Assembly: GCA_017506865.1 (NCBI GenBank)
Contig: JAFCMP010000153.1
Location: 62,001-126,000 of the forward strand
DNA: 64,000 nucleotides
Direction of reading: 5' to 3'
Source of the DNA: Tribonema minus
Lineage: Eukaryota; Sar; Xanthophyceae; Tribonematales; Tribonemataceae
Under the pieces are notes generated by a model. The model did not search any database. It had not been told where the DNA came from and was given only the letters and a program-made list of their open reading frames with translations. How positions within the stretch are numbered: position 1 is the stretch's first letter; each line of letters starts with the position of its first letter. Below are positions 10,682 through 24,182 of this stretch, one piece after another. The position numbers and the translations under genes are program-made.

Positions 10682-12683
10682 TGTGTTGGCTCCTGAGCTC
10701 CCAAGAGCAAAACATGAACTCTCTCAGACAAAGAGTGTGCTGTGCTGTGCTCACAAGCTGATGACGTTTTCGACCTTCCAGCGTTTCTCACACAGCGAGA
10801 AGCACTATCTGAAGACAAAGTTTATGTGGTTTGCAGCACGTACAGCTGTTGATGTTGTTGGCTGGTGAGCAGTATAGAGGCAGGAAACCACGCAGCTGAG
10901 AGCTGCCACCGTATCAAGGAGTGCGCCTTGCTGAGACGCTGACTGCAGGAATTGACTGGTGGCAATGCTTGGTAGCATCGGTCATCTACAGCCGTTCGAG
11001 CACCACACATGCTGTACATGAGAGTTTGTGACAGTCCCATGACCTGCGCGCTGCACAGCAATGCTCACAGTCGCCCACTTGCCACTGCTGCTGCTGCTGC
11101 TGCGTGTCGCTGCAATCTGCACAGGAGGGCGACGCTGACGCCGCCAACACGGTGTAAGAATGCCCACAGCCGAGCTTTGCTGCACGCTGAGCAGTGCCAC
11201 ATGCTGATCGTTGCCACCAGTAGCACATGGCGAGCGGCGCCACACGCAGAAGTGGGCATGCCGAGCGCTGTTGCGTGTTGAGCCGCGCTGCTGTGGATTG
11301 AGCGCTGCTGTGCAGTGTCATGTGCCACTACTGTCATTAGCGAGTGATCCCACCGGTGACCTGTGGCCCCTTTGGCCTGAGACCGGCAGCATTGTGCGGC
11401 TGATGACGGCCTTGCAGAGCGCGCACACTTCCACTTATTGAGGTGAGATGCGCGCAATGCAGTTCGCGGGGGAGGGGGGGGGGGGTGAGGGGGGGTAGTT
11501 GAATGTGGCACAGAAAGTCTCATTTTGTTTGTCTTCCCCCCGATTCCACTCCAGTGCAAGCAAGAGCCCCCCCCCCACCCCCCCCTCCTTCCCTGATCGC
11601 GCAGAGCAACCTGCTCTGCTGCAGCCCAGCCAGCCTGCCCTATTGGTAGAGTTAGGAGGTAACCCTAGAGAGCCTTGCGGCGCCGGCGGCACGACATTGG
11701 TGACACCACGGTGTTGATGTAGCGCGGAGACGGGAGTGCAACTTCAATACTTCTATTCAAATGCAGAGAGGCGCAACAGCCGCGGCTGCCGCTCAGGGGT
11801 ATGTAGGGGTATGTCGTCGGGCGCACGCGTCTGAGCAGCGGGGGACGCCACGCGTCATTGCGCGCCCTGATCTTTTTCTTTCATACTACTACTGTAGTGC
11901 TGTGCGGTTTTGTGTTGCGCGCCCCTTCATCCTGGGGAGGGCCTGTCCCCCTCTTCAGCCATCAGCCAGCCCTCTGTCAAATACCATGTGCCCTGTTCAT
12001 AGGAGATGTTGCATGGGCCGTCTCTGATGTGCAACTGCCACATTGTGTGCTGCGGACACTGGCTGCTGTTTGAACACAACATCTCTTGACTTGGTGCCTG
12101 TGTTGGGCACTGCTGGCGTACTCAGACATTGCCTCACCATGACCATCTACAGTACATCTGCTTGCTTGTAGCAGAAGCAAAATGCAGAGCTGCACCCTCC
12201 ATGCAACTCGCATGGCATTGCCAAGCATGACAAGTCAAGCAAGCACCGCAGAGTTCAAACGTGGGTTGTGTTGGCATACACTGCGAGCATGCATTGACAA
12301 ATCCATTCCTTGCGGGTGCTGACTGATGACTGACTGCCAGTGCTGCCAGAGATGGCCACTCAGCACGTGAGCTGCTTCTTGCGCCACCTGCTGGTGTCTG
12401 AACACACAACTTTTCCCAGCCATGCGCCAACCTGTGCACTGTTCAGCCGTGTACACCCCGGTGTTCACGCCGTGAGCCCGTCGTGAAGGCCCTCCCACTG
12501 TCTCCTTGTATCAGAGCATTGGCGTGCTGACTTGAAGCCTAGGCGTTGCCAACGTCAATCGCCTAAATTTAAACCTCAGCAGCCTGAGCCTGACAGCGCA
12601 CACTTGCTGCAGGATCTGTTGAGGAGTATGAGCATGTTGCCATATGCATACCACCATTGTGCTCTGTGTCTGTTGTCACCGCC
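10682..12683. other. Intergenic / possible terminal intron, no confident gene
   Basis: CTG/GCA-rich low-complexity sequence and G and C homopolymer runs near 11465-11590. Many short overlapping open frames look like composition effects. Apart from the possible exon at 11605 I see no supported gene. Confidence 0.6.
11605..11649 (+). CDS. Possible last exon of the receptor kinase
   Basis: A C-rich tract followed by GCAG precedes a 14-codon frame ending in TAG (SNLLCCSPASLPYW). The phase matches the donor at 10613. The poly-C tract resembles the one before the kinase exon at 8869. No other support; the read-through stop at 10681 is the alternative. Confidence 0.3.
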   Translation, partial: SNLLCCSPASLPYW

Positions 12684-13035
12684 TTACGACCGCAATGACT
12701 TCAGCAGAGCACCCATCTGAAGCTGCGTTGTGTACTCCTGAGAGTCCAGAGTGTTGAAGAACTCCTTGCTGTCTATCATGAGGTTCTCAAGCATGGTGGC
12801 CATGACAGGCACAAGGTGGGCGGGCATTGGTGCTGGCTTCCTGGTGCGTACCCATCCGCAAAAGCCAGGCTTGCGCACTATGGCGCGCAGCCGTATCACG
12901 TTCACCAGCTTGCGGAAGCACTCTTGCTTGTGGTCTTCAAACACGCAGCCCTCGTCATCAAGTTCAACTTCAACATTGCCGCCCCCAGACATCAGAGAAA
13001 CCTTCAGGGATCTGGGGCGCGACTTGGGTGACTTT
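12684..13035 (-). pseudogene. Fragment related to the last exon of the BTB-TLDc gene
   Basis: The minus-strand frame (VEVELDDEGCVFEDHKQEC, then KPAPMPAHLVPVMATMLENL) aligns with the last exon of the BTB-TLDc gene at 52006-52434 over about 90 residues. It diverges at both ends. No BTB or TLDc domain lies upstream; an LTR retrotransposon begins 570 bp away. It is probably a duplicated gene fragment, though it could be the last exon of a paralogue whose remainder was displaced. The open frame extends to 13220 without further resemblance. Confidence 0.7.
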
Positions 13036-13220
13036 GTGGACATCAGGCGCGTCATGCCTGCGTACAAGATAGGTAGGTATTCGATTGCCAAAGCGGTAAG
13101 GTAGGTACGTATTTTATTGACGCACACCCCATGCTCAAATGTAAGGTTAAGGGTTGGGCATCGGTCAGAAGTGGAGCTTACATCTGATGCGTAGGGCACT
13201 GTATTGCATGCTGCAAACAT

Positions 13221-13603
13221 AACACAATGGTTGATGGTGAGCCGACGGCTGACTTACGCAGCGACGCAGAGCACATGGGCCAGGTTGGCAAAGGATGGCA
13301 AGTTTAGATGGCTGGTTGTGAAATGGATCACTTGCGTCGTGCTGAGCGACGATGCAGCCAACATGGATCGTTAGATAGAGGCGATTGAATCAGGTGAACT
13401 TCAATAGGCCTGTGGTAGAAGTACATGCACACAAGGATTATGTGAATGGTGTGGTGGGGGCAGCACACGCTGAGGCTGAACTTACAAGCACAATGTCAAC
13501 TGCGCATTTGACCATGCGCACTGCCGTCGACACACGCGCTGTCACCACCACGGGGCATTATTGCATAAAATTGATATCAAGTGATGTAGAGAGACAAGGT
13601 CTG
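13221..13603. other. Spacer without recognisable feature
   Basis: No supported gene. It ends in the 4-bp target duplication TCTG (13600-13603) next to the LTR. Confidence 0.6.
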
Positions 13604-13960
13604 TGAAAAGGAGTTGGGGTTATATTTGTTATATGTTAAGCCTGTCTTACTTGTGGATGGGGCAGCGTTGGCTTGGGCTGGTGTAGAAGGGTCCATGATG
13701 GTTGATGGTTGTTGGCTTCAGTTGTCTCTATCCTGAAGCCGTGGTATCCTAGCTGACTGACAAGAACTGAGGCCTTGCAAGCACAACCCTTCATCTGGGG
13801 AGACTCAAGAGTCTCACCGGTTAAGGGGTTTTCCTGCAATGTCCCCCTAGTTCAAACCAATTGCCCTGGGCCCTAATAACGGCCGAATATAATAGAGTTG
13901 AAACATCATAAGCCTGAAGGCTACATAAATAGTTTACTTTACATACAGCTGCCCGTGTCA
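13604..13960 (-). repeat. 3' LTR of the Ty3/gypsy-type element
   Basis: 357 bp, starts TG and ends CA on the plus strand, matched by 24183-24535. A small duplication or deletion distinguishes the two. Confidence 0.95.
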
Positions 13961-13974
13961 ACTCCCCCTTCTCA
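13961..13974 (-). other. Polypurine tract next to the 3' LTR
   Basis: On the minus strand gagaagggggagt immediately precedes the 3' LTR, the expected place for plus-strand priming. Confidence 0.75.
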
Positions 13975-14229
13975 TGATTTTTCTGTCCCCAGAGAAACGC
14001 ATAGCACCACAGGGATCAACGTTGCTACAGTTCTACGATAGCGCATGTGTAATTCAATTTACTTCACCTCCACACCCAACCTTTACAGACCCTCGTATAG
14101 AGTATCCACATAGGTACTGTGCAGCGCAATATTCGTTCAAGGCGCCGCTGCACAGCTCCAGGATTGTTTCATGTCACAGCGCCGGCCAGCCACTGAGCAC
14201 ATGCGTGGTGCAGCTACCTCACATCACCA

Positions 14230-17200
14230 TCGCTCAGATCCATGTCATCGCCTCCACTGGATAAATCATAACCTCCCTGACCAGACTCCTGGCCCAAGGG
14301 AACCTCTTCTGCGACCGTGGTCAGCAGTAGGTTCCAACTGGACATAGGGTCTGCCTCAGCCTGCTCGCTAGTAACTGCGGTGCTGTAGTAGTCAGGCCTC
14401 AGCCGCACGGTGGTTAAACGCGTGACTGGGTGCCCGTTGTAATGCACGCGAAATGTGTACTTGCTGGACCGGGGCAAGTATTCCTTGAGCACTGCGCGGC
14501 TCCAACCAGTTGCACTCTTGACTCTCACGGTCTGACCATGGTAAGTCGCACCAAAGTCTGGTGGGATCGCAGCGCACATTTCCTGCACCACCTTGGGGCT
14601 AGAAACCGTGACGCCCAGATCCTTTGCGCGCTGCTGAGTAGCTTCAGCCAACGCAATTGCGCATTGCAACTGCCGCTTTGTGAAGTCCTCCCAGTCACCA
14701 TCCTCATAGCGCACGCGCCAGTACGGTGCGAGGTAACCAGTGATGGTTCCCCATAGGTACTTGACTTGTTGCTTAAGCGCGCCTCGCTCCTCACGCACCA
14801 CCTTGGTACCTCTCGGGAATAGGGCCAGCGCAGCCTCTTTCGTGGCTATGCGCCGGTCCTCCCGTGGTATCCTCATGGCGTAGTCAGGCATGCCATTCAC
14901 ATGCTTCAACTCGTAGAGCGCGTGAAAAGTATCGAGCGTCCAAGGCATGGCAACCTCGAGTGCATCGTCCTCTGTCTTCCATGTGCTCAACGTACCATCT
15001 CTGAGCAGCCAACGGTAGTCCCGCGAACCATTGGGGTTGTACCGGCGGTCTACCAGCCTCTCTAGCCAGCCATCCTTGGGCAGTTGCTTAATGTCTTCCT
15101 CATTAAGCACCGTGTAGGGCTTGTCAAGTTCCATGACACTTGGCCTTGAATGAAAAGGCTTCATGTTGGTCACATGTGCCCGCGTGCGTCGCGCACGGCG
15201 CCCCATCATGCGGCATGAAAATGACAGCCCAGATCCGCCAGTTTCCTCTGCTACCACCCATGGTCCAATGAACTTGGGGTCCAGCTTCCTGGATCGTCCC
15301 TTAGCAGGCTTCTGCTTGATCATTACCAGGTCCCCTACCTTGACCTTCATTGCGCGCTTGACCGCCTCATTCGCCTTGTCAACTCTGCGCGCCTTGATGC
15401 CATATGCCTCATCAATAACCTTTTGTGCCATCTTGAGGTTGACGCGCTTGCGCTCAATCTCAAAATGCAAGTCACCACCATGCACTTCGTCAGGGAAGGT
15501 ATCAAATGGCAGGGACGGCTCGCGGCCATACACACAGTAGAAAGGGCTAAGGCCTGTTTCTTCTCTGGGGGTGGACCGGAGAGCGAACTGCACAGCCTCA
15601 ACGCCCTCATGCCAATTCTGTTGGGTCTTGTCAACCCAGACAGTCAGAATGGCCATGATGCGTTCATTCTGCCGTTCAGCGACCCCATTTGCCTGTGGGT
15701 GGTATGCATTTGTGACAATTGTCATGATTCTGAAAATTGAGCACAAATCGCGCACCACAATGTTCAGAAACTCCTTGCCTTGGTCTGACACTAGCTCTTC
15801 TCACATGGATCCCATCTCCAGGATTACCTTGTACATGAGCCTTGCAACCGTATGCATGTCCTTGTTTTTAATTGGCATGAGCCAGCAAAATCCAGAGCAC
15901 GCCTCAATTACTGTCAGCAGCCCTATGTGCCCCTCTAAAGACACCACCGAGGTCATGGTGATGTCAGTGTGCGCTCGCTAAAACATGCGAGTTGGCAGTG
16001 TTAACATCATCTTGGCCTTGCCAGTCGTAGCCTTCTTGCGCTGTAGGCAAGACATGCAACTAGTGACATCCGTGTGTACATCACTGCTGATGCGAGGCCA
16101 GTAGAAGCGCTCAAACAGGCGGACATACGTGGCGCTTGCGCCTGCGTGACCGGCCGTGGCATCGTCATGCCCCAGCCTCAAAACCAGAGGGCGCAGCGCG
16201 GCGGGTACAAACCATTGGCGCAGCACCATCCCGCGTTTGGGGTGGCTGGTGGCCAGATGTACCAGCAGGCCGTCCTCCTCGTGACAGTACCAGTCACGGT
16301 TCACCATTAAGTGTGCAGCCAGCTCACTATCCTGCGGGTATATATTGTCCCTCAGAGTGCGTGACACTGCCTGACAAAAGGGGTCCCGCTGCTGGAGCTC
16401 AATAAACACTTCCCGGCTTAGCATTGCCGTGGTCCCCTCAACTGGTTCAGGGACCAAGCCATGGCTGGGCTTGCTGAGTGTGCGCTTACGGCGTGGCTCT
16501 GACACCCCCTCTGTTCGCTGCGGGGGGATGGCGCCCCCTGGTAGCGGTACAGCGGTGTTGGCAGCGACCCGGCGGCGCTTGGCAGATATGCTCGCAGTTT
16601 TGCTAGATGCCGGGGAGTCCCAGTCAGACTCTGCCGCCTCATCCATGCATGCATTAGCATACACATGCAAAGTAGCTGGACTGAAAGACATCGACGCAGT
16701 CTCTCCATCCGTCCACGAAGAGTCTTCCTCGTCCAGCTTACATAGCAAAACATCGACCTGTTGGACCGTAAGCGTAGCCAGCCTGGCTGCTATGCTTGAG
16801 TCCTCACTTGCATTCTTCATGGCTAGCTCATTGAGCGAGAAGGGGGTGCCCCACTCATTGCTCACCAGTTTACCCCTGAAGTTGGCAATTTTAATTGCCG
16901 CTGCAGAAACATGTGTCCCATGGTTGGTCGCCTTTTCTTGGTCAGCAAACTCCCCTAAGGGCGCCGCAAACTCTTCCTTAAAATTTGCAAAGTTCACCCC
17001 TGAAGGTGGTGCTGCAAAGCATGGGATAGAGTCTGACCATTGCTCGTCTGCTTGCTCATACTCTCTAGGAGCATCCAACTCTTTTTGCATAGGGAGCCCG
17101 GACAGGCCGTCTGCATTTGAGTTCACCAGGCCTGGTCGGCGTTGTACGGTAATGTCGTACTCCAGCAACCTCATAGCCCACCGCATAAGCTTGACATTGT
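14230..17200 (-). mobile_element. Integrase region with chromo-like and Tudor-like C-terminal segments
   Basis: Contains an HHCC zinc-binding segment near 16.0-16.2 kb and a retroviral-type integrase core at about 15.3-16.0 kb. A chromodomain-like stretch follows near 14.9-15.1 kb, then a Tudor-like stretch (WRVRYEDGDWEDF) near 14.7 kb. Chromodomains at this position are known from chromoviruses, where they steer insertion to marked chromatin; the Tudor resemblance is my inference. Fossil part. Confidence 0.8.
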
Positions 17201-19650
17201 GGTCCTGCAAAGTCAGCAGCCATCGTTAGGCCGCCGCATCTGTAACCACTGTGACTGGGTTGCCCCACACGTAAGGTCGGTAATGGTTGAGTGACAGCAC
17301 GACGGCCAGGCACTCCAACGCGGTAGCGCCAAGTTTGGCGTCTTGTGTGGAATTAATTTAAGAAAAAAAAAAACACTACCACTTCCAATTCCTCCATTTC
17401 CTCCTTCCCATTTACTGTGCGCCTGCGGCCTGCCGCGGGGGCAGCTTCTTTGCCACTAAGTGCCTGCACTGGTTTAAATTGCGTCAAAATGCCACTAGTG
17501 GCAGTTTGAGATGCATCAGTGTACAGCACAAATGGTAGTGAGAAGTCTGGGTGTGAAACCAGTTTTGCCTCACACATTGCCTTTTCAAATGCCTCAAAGG
17601 CATCGCGCCTACGCCAATCCCATACCATTTCTGCATCACTTTTGGTCAGCTCCACAAGTGGGGCTGCCAATGTTGCAAAATCTTGAACATACCGCCGGTA
17701 ATAGTTGAAGCAGCCCAGTACTGTACGTACTAGCCCCTTGTCAGCTCTCCTTTTGGCATTCAATGGTGCGCTCATGTCAGACATTGCCTGAACCTTTTCT
17801 GGGTCTGGATGGTCTGGATGAATGCCCCCCGATCCCACAATGTGACCAAGGAACTTGATCTCAGTTTGGAACCATTGGCATTTGTGCCGCGCCACACTTA
17901 GACTAGCGTCTTTGATGCGTGATAGGACGTCACGGATATGCGCAAGGTGCGTTTCCATGGAGTCATCATATATCAAGACGTTGTCGACGTAAACCATGGC
18001 ATATGCACCTAGGGCAGCGCCCAAAGTGTTGTGCATCAAGCGTGTGAATTGCGCAGGCAAATTCACAAGCCCAAAAGGTGCCACTGTGTACTGCCATAGC
18101 CCTCCATCAGGTGTGCGGAATGCCATTTTAGGCTTGTCACTTTCGCGCAATGGTATCTGATGGTAGCCTGCGGCCATGTCGACTGAGGACACGTACCGTG
18201 CGCCCTTCATTTGATGCACCATATCATCGATGTTGCCTAGACCTCTGCTGTCGCGCTTCGTAACAGCTTTGAGACGGCGGAAGTCCACGCAAAATCGTAT
18301 CTTATCACCTTGCCTTGCTAGTACTGGGTTGCATGCCCATGGACCATTGCTAGGCTCCACTTGCTTGCGCACATGCATGGCCTTGACATGTTCCATGATG
18401 TACTCTGCCTCCTTTTGCGCCCACCTCCTAGCCTTTTCAGCGATGGGCATTGCATCACCAGTGTCAATCTCAAACTCCATGAGGTTTGTCACTGTGGGGT
18501 TTTTGGGGTCCTTTGCAAACACGCTCGCGAATTCGTTGAACACATCCATCAGATGCTCAGCATATGGCCTACCATCGGGGGCTTTCATATCATGAAGGTC
18601 ACCTTTGGTGGGTAGCATCTCGCGTAGCTCTGCCTCAGTGCAGGGTTCCTGTGTGGTACGAGTGCGTTCTGTGCCTGGTGTAGCAGCAGACACATTAGCA
18701 GCACCATAGGTACCAGCAGCCTTCTCCATTGCAATTGCTCGCAGTGCCGCGGTTGCAGCGTAGCTGAACTCGCTGTTCGGGTGGTGAGCTGCAGCCACCT
18801 GCAAGAGCTGTTGCTCAAGCTTGGTCGCAGATGCGTCCTCCAACTCAATGATATCCTCAGGCGAAGCCGGCCGTGCCTCACCAATGAAGGTGTTTCTGGC
18901 CATAAGCACCGGCTGGTCTGAGAAGTTTACCATGCGTGCGCGCACAGGGTTGTGCGCGCCAACAATATCCACCGACATGGCGGCCTTTACGCCCCTTTCT
19001 TGCAACTTCAACATCGTCTGAGACATTGCGGGTTGTATTACTGCCGAGTAGGGGCTCAGCCCTTTCACTGGTGGGTGTAATGCAACTTCAACGTTCACCT
19101 CGGTGTGCGCTGGAATGAGTATGTCATTCACCACGCACACGGCACGATGCGCAGGGGGGGCTGGTACCTTGTGGCTAATTTTCACAGCCCCTGCGGTCTT
19201 AGCGCCTTGCCACACAGTCCCATGCGCTGCCTCGCCGCCCAGCATCTTCAACTTTGGGCCGTCCGATCCTAACGGCTGGTATGTCAAATCCTCATAGTCA
19301 AAGAGGGTTTTGTACATGCCAAAGAAGTCGCTGCCTAGAATGGTGGTGATGGCCAAGTCCACAATGTAGAACTTGTGCCGCACCAGCTTGTTGCCAAACC
19401 GTAAGGTGAGGTGCAAAGCGCCTACAATCTTGACCTGTGTGCGACTCTCTGCCAGTTCTATGACCGAATGGCCCCCCTTCTCAAGAGGGCCTGTCGTCCC
19501 TGGAGATAGCTCATCCGCCGTTGCTTTTGCCATGGTGCCTGCCTCAGCGCCGGGGTCCAGCAATAAGACAAAGTCTCGTTCTTTGAACCCACGTTGGTGC
19601 TGCACGCGTGCCTTCAGCCTGGCAAACCGCTGCTTGCTGGGCTGGCCACT
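17200..19650 (-). mobile_element. Protease, reverse transcriptase and RNase H region
   Basis: An aspartic-protease-like segment lies near 19.4-19.6 kb. The reverse transcriptase core lies at about 17.9-18.4 kb (DMAAGYHQIPL, APFGLVNLPAQF). RNase H follows near 17.2-17.6 kb (LPFVLYTDAS). Typical Ty3/gypsy pol order. Fossil part. Confidence 0.9.
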
Positions 19651-20249
19651 TGGCAACACAACTGTCTCTCCCGGCCTAACCGAGGCGGGATCAACTTCAG
19701 CCGCTTGTTAGCGGATCGCTTCATCGTGTAGCTTGGCAGCCACAGCGCTCACGCGAGGGTTGCCTAGCCCACACCTGCGAGTTGCCTCTTGCACCGTGTC
19801 GTCGAATTGTTGCTCGTCTTCACTGGCGTATGAACCTTGTGAGGAGCCGCTAGGGCGTATGCACCTTGTGAGGAGCCGCTAGAGTGTGACTGCACAAGTT
19901 CATCTTCCTCAACTTCATTAACATCAGAGTCTGAGTCACTGCACGAGTCGTTGAGCGCTGTGCACGACCAAGGACCTGTGTTCAAATCTTCTGCACATAT
20001 CATATCAGGGGTGATTGCATACTGCCAGGCACTGTATCGTGCGGTGACAGCCGCAACCCTAGCCTGCACCTTGCCTTGCTCAGTAGGGGTCTCTGCCACA
20101 TGCATGTAATCTTGAGACCCTGGCAGCATCCATTCAATGGGGGGTGCACTAGGGTCATGGTCCAGGCGGACACCCCGGGGACAAGGGGCGCCTACTTGAA
20201 GATCAAGCATGCCAGATCCCACAAGCCCAACAGCAATGTGAAAAGCCAT

Positions 20250-21150
20250 GCGTGGCATGACTAAGTTTACAAGCCATAACTTCATGTCCTCAATGGTGGC
20301 CTTGCATGGCAAGTCACGTGTAAAGGTGAGCAGGACAGCCGTTTCACGCAATGACAGTACTCTTGCATTTTGCACAGGGCCAGCATCATGTTCATCATTA
20401 GCCACATAGTCAGCCAGATCCACTGGTGGTTTTCCAGGGTTCCGCCTGACCGGGCTGGGCATGCAGTCATCGGCATCATACACACTCTTGGTACCCTTCA
20501 CGCGAGATTTCCAAAAGGAAACAGCGCTCAGGGCAGCGAAGAACACGCCGTACGGACATGGGTAATGATGAACGCTGGATTGCATTAATTAACGCCCCGC
20601 ACCGTGCCATAGCGGTCGTGACACCAACCCCTGCCCGCGCAATCACCACATACACCCGCCGCCGGTGGCACGCTATGCTAAAATCTGACCCCTTCAGCTT
20701 GCTGACATAGAGACAGTAGCCGTGGGCCAGCAGCAAAGCCTGCGCGCGTGCCCACGCCTTGGAGCTGAGCATGGAGACCACATTCTCGATGACACAGCAG
20801 CGCAGCTTCGCCCTCACAATCAGCCGCGCCGCCATGACCGTCACCTCCGCCGCTGCCCCCTCAACGCCACTCCCGTTTGCATAATCTGTGCACGGGGGGG
20901 ACATTGTGGTGAGGTCAGGATCCAGTTCAGCCAGTGCTATGGCTACTGCATCATCGCTCAGGCACGCGTTCAAAACCTTGTGGGTGCCAGGGTGCAGTTC
21001 GTGGTACGCCTCACACACGCGGGGGCACTTGTCAACAGCAAGTTGAGTGTCCACCACAAGGCCTGCCACACTTGCCTGCTTTAACCCCTCGTCCCAGCCA
21101 CCAATGCCGCAGCCTATGGAGGCGTGTGTCACATGCCGCGCTGCACCCGC
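20250..21150 (-). mobile_element. Cytosine-5 DNA methyltransferase domain inside the retrotransposon
   Basis: C5-methyltransferase motifs in order: motif I ASIGCGIGGWDEGLKQA, motif IV TTMSPPCTDYANGSG with the Pro-Cys pair, motif VI CCVIENV, motif VIII HRRRVYVVI, and a motif X-like segment farther on. It lies between gag-like and pol regions in the same orientation and inside the LTRs, so it belongs to the element rather than being a host gene. Capture of cytosine methyltransferases by Ty3/gypsy-type elements has been reported in dinoflagellates and a charophyte alga. Fossil part. Confidence 0.9.
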
Positions 21151-21559
21151 CACTGGCATGCCAGCATCAGGGTCCTGTGTCACAGCGGTAGCACAGACAG
21201 GCGATTCGCTTGCATTAGGTATGGTAACCGTATGCGGCGAACCAGTGTTTGATGGGGGAGTATCGTTTGCACCATCACCTTCAAGTTGCATGTTAGCATC
21301 AGCCGTAGACTGCGACACTTCCGCGAGGGAAGGTACGCTGGGTAACGAAGGATGCAACATAGCCAGCAATACGGCGTCATTGCGCCCCGGCGCGCGCTCA
21401 CGTGGTGAGGTTGCGATGGACGCAGAGACGTACATATCATGTTGACCAAAAACATGTTCAAGTTCAAATGCGGCGCGCGCACCGCTGGTGCCACCCCCTG
21501 AGAGGGGCGCGCGCGCGCGAGCGAGCAAAGTAGACTCACCCTGAGCCCTCTGCCAGGCC

Positions 21560-22870
21560 ACAAAGGCCATCATCTTGTGATACTCGTCCGCCTCCGCCGG
21601 CGTTGGCGCAGCGGCAGCAGCCGCCACTGCCACGACCGGCGCCTGCGGCATAGCAACCGGGGGCGGAAAAGGGGGGCGAGGACCGTACCGCGTGTACTGA
21701 TTCGCCTGATGCGCCGGCGGCACGCCGCGCGGCTCACCGCGCGGCCCGCCGTACGGTGCGGCGCGGGGGCGGCGGGCAGGATCAAACGCCGGGCAGTTGG
21801 GCGTGTTGCGATGCATGTCAACGGAGGTGCCGCGCGGCAGCGTTGTCTGGCAGTCAAAGCATACCCAGTGAGAACGCGTGTTGAACTGCACCATGCCTGA
21901 ATTGCCATGCTCAAGCGCGGGGGGCCCACGCCTGGCGCCGGAGCCGACTTGGCGGCTACAGCAGCAGCTCGCACCTCCAAGGCTTTCTCCTTTTTGGCAA
22001 GGCGCCTCTCCTTGTCCGCCAGCGCCTTCTCCTTGCGCGCAATCTGCGGGGCAGAGGGCGGCTGGCGCGGCGCGTCACTCGCTTGCGACGCGTCGTCGCG
22101 CAAACTCTCAAGGTCAGAACCATCCTGCGACGTGGGTCCGCCCTTGCTCGCGGCATGGGCTTTCCCGTTCCAGGTGCGCTCAATGTGCTCCTGAATGCTC
22201 GCAAGACCAGCGTCCTGCCAGCCCCTCCCCAGTGCAACCCTAGCGGCCGTCCGCTCCTTGGATGAGATGAGGCGTAAGTAGTGAAGCTTTTCAGAAAACT
22301 CACGAGAACTTTCGCTACCACCTGCCTGTACGACCATGTTCCGCACGCGGAGAGCCAACTCCCCAGGGCTCTCGCTCGGGAGACGCCTGGCTTGAAGTAG
22401 AGAGTTGTACACCTTCTCTTGGGCAGCTTCAGAGTTGAAGTGCTCAATTATGGCTGCACAACGTTCTCCATAAGTTAGTTTCTCCCACGCCTCCCGCTTG
22501 CCGCCGACCTCTAGGGACAGTAGGCGCACAGTTGACATCAACGGTTTGTCCCTCGAAGCCTTTATGGCCACACTTAGAGCGTGGACCTTGACGTCCTCTG
22601 CCATGGAGCGCAGCGCAGCGGTGAGTGAGTCAAGCCTGGTGACACAGACACCTACGCGAGAAGAGAGGTCGGCTACGCCGGCAATCCTACCAGCCTTCGC
22701 ATAGACGTCTCCCTTGCCCCTGTTAGCAGCGTCAGCGCCGTCCGCTCGGGACGGTTCACTGCCATCGTCGCTGGGGGTCGTGGTGACCCCAGTGCTCGAC
22801 GACGCAGTATGAGACATCTGAATCGAGGCCGCCACGCCAACGCGGGGCGGGGCAACCTGGACCAAACGCA
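21560..22870 (-). mobile_element. Gag-like region with zinc-binding segment
   Basis: A helical capsid-like stretch at about 22.1-22.6 kb (YGERCAAIIEHFNSEAAQEK) is followed by a charged coiled-coil and a Pro-rich stretch. A Cys/His segment lies near 21.8 kb (CFDCQ...MHRNTPNC). Assignment is by position and composition. Fossil part. Confidence 0.65.
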
Positions 22871-24182
22871 TATCTCGTCGTCGAGCTCCGTCTCTCGCTC
22901 GCTACCGCCAATGGCCGGCGCAGGAGGGGTGGCAGGCTCCTTTGACGACTTGGACTTCTTCACGGGCTTCTCCGGCTTGTCAGCCGGTGCCGCATCAGCC
23001 TTGCCCTTACACCCCCTTTTTCTCGAGGAGGAGTCCGAGTCTGCACGTGGAACAGGATCATGTGTTGAGTCTCTCAAACGTACACCTCACCATCAAACAC
23101 TAAGATATTAATCAGCCTGAGAGAGCAACAATAGTACTCATCAAAAGAGCCTTCTCTTGGAACATGGGATGTCCCTGTGCGTTCGCCCGTGCAATTAGCC
23201 AGCCCGGGACGTGCACAGAACACACCGGCACTCCCATGAGATGCAGGTGGTTGCCAATCATAGCCACGCAAGTCAGTAGAACCACGGGCTCCCGCAACCG
23301 TGTCAACTGCGGCATGCTATGTTTCATGCATTTGGTTCTAGTGCGGCAGCGGCAGAGCAGATTTACTGTTGTTGCTGCGCAAGCACCATATGCACAACTG
23401 TTTATCGTCGTCGTTAACGCTGTTGCCTAGCTGATTGTGGCCTGCACCAATTCAAAACCTCCGGTATGCAACCGTTACCTAGTAAGTTGCTCTGGGTAGC
23501 AACTTCAAGCGAGCGTCGACGCATTCGCAAGACGAACTGTGATCATCAGCTCGATTACACCATCATCAGATGGTGCCGAGAAACAAAGGGTGGGGGGTGA
23601 TGAGTAACCTCGCAAGCCCACTAATGCCCGTGCAAGTCAGTACGGGAGAACCCGTACCGCAGCTTTCGACAGTCAGCCTCATCATCTCAATTACACAGCG
23701 TTAACAGCCGACGTCATGCGAAGCAAATACGGGTGTGTGAGCCGCTGCTAAGCATGATTCCTCCGACACAGGCACTGGAGCTAGGGCGGCTCACGCAGCA
23801 TAAAAGCACTGCTGCTCAGTGTTCACTTGGTAGCGACAGCTGGCACAACCAAGCAAAGGATGCGGCATGCAGGCGCATAATTACAATGTGCATGCACACC
23901 GACCCCTGCGCTAAATTCCTCCTCTTAGCCGCCTCCGGTTAGTACGAGCGGTAACCAACACTCAGCGCGTCCGCCTCGCGAAGGGCCGATACTGAATGAT
24001 TGGACGATTTCCTATTCAGTCAATTGGCCTACGTTAAGGAGCGGAAAAACAACGTTGGCGCTCCAGAGCACGTATTGATGAGGGCAAGCGAGGCTAACGA
24101 TACGATATTTAGTGAGCACGCGTAGCTTGGTTCGTCAGGGCCCGCCAAGCAAGGGGTGGGTAAGGACTGTCTGTAGGTGCCA
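22871..24182 (-). mobile_element. 5' leader of the retrotransposon
   Basis: About 1.3 kb between the 5' LTR and the gag-like region. A Lys/Ser/Pro-rich frame covers about 22.7-23.1 kb; the rest is without clear coding. Directly inside the LTR the minus strand reads TGGCACCTACAGA, beginning with TGG as a tRNA primer site would. Confidence 0.6.

Noticed and set aside
16429-17229. 266-codon plus-strand frame
   Set aside because: Antisense of the retrotransposon pol region.
20250-21150. Methyltransferase as a host gene hit by a transposon
   Set aside because: It lies in element orientation between gag-like and pol regions, inside matching LTRs with a target duplication around the whole.
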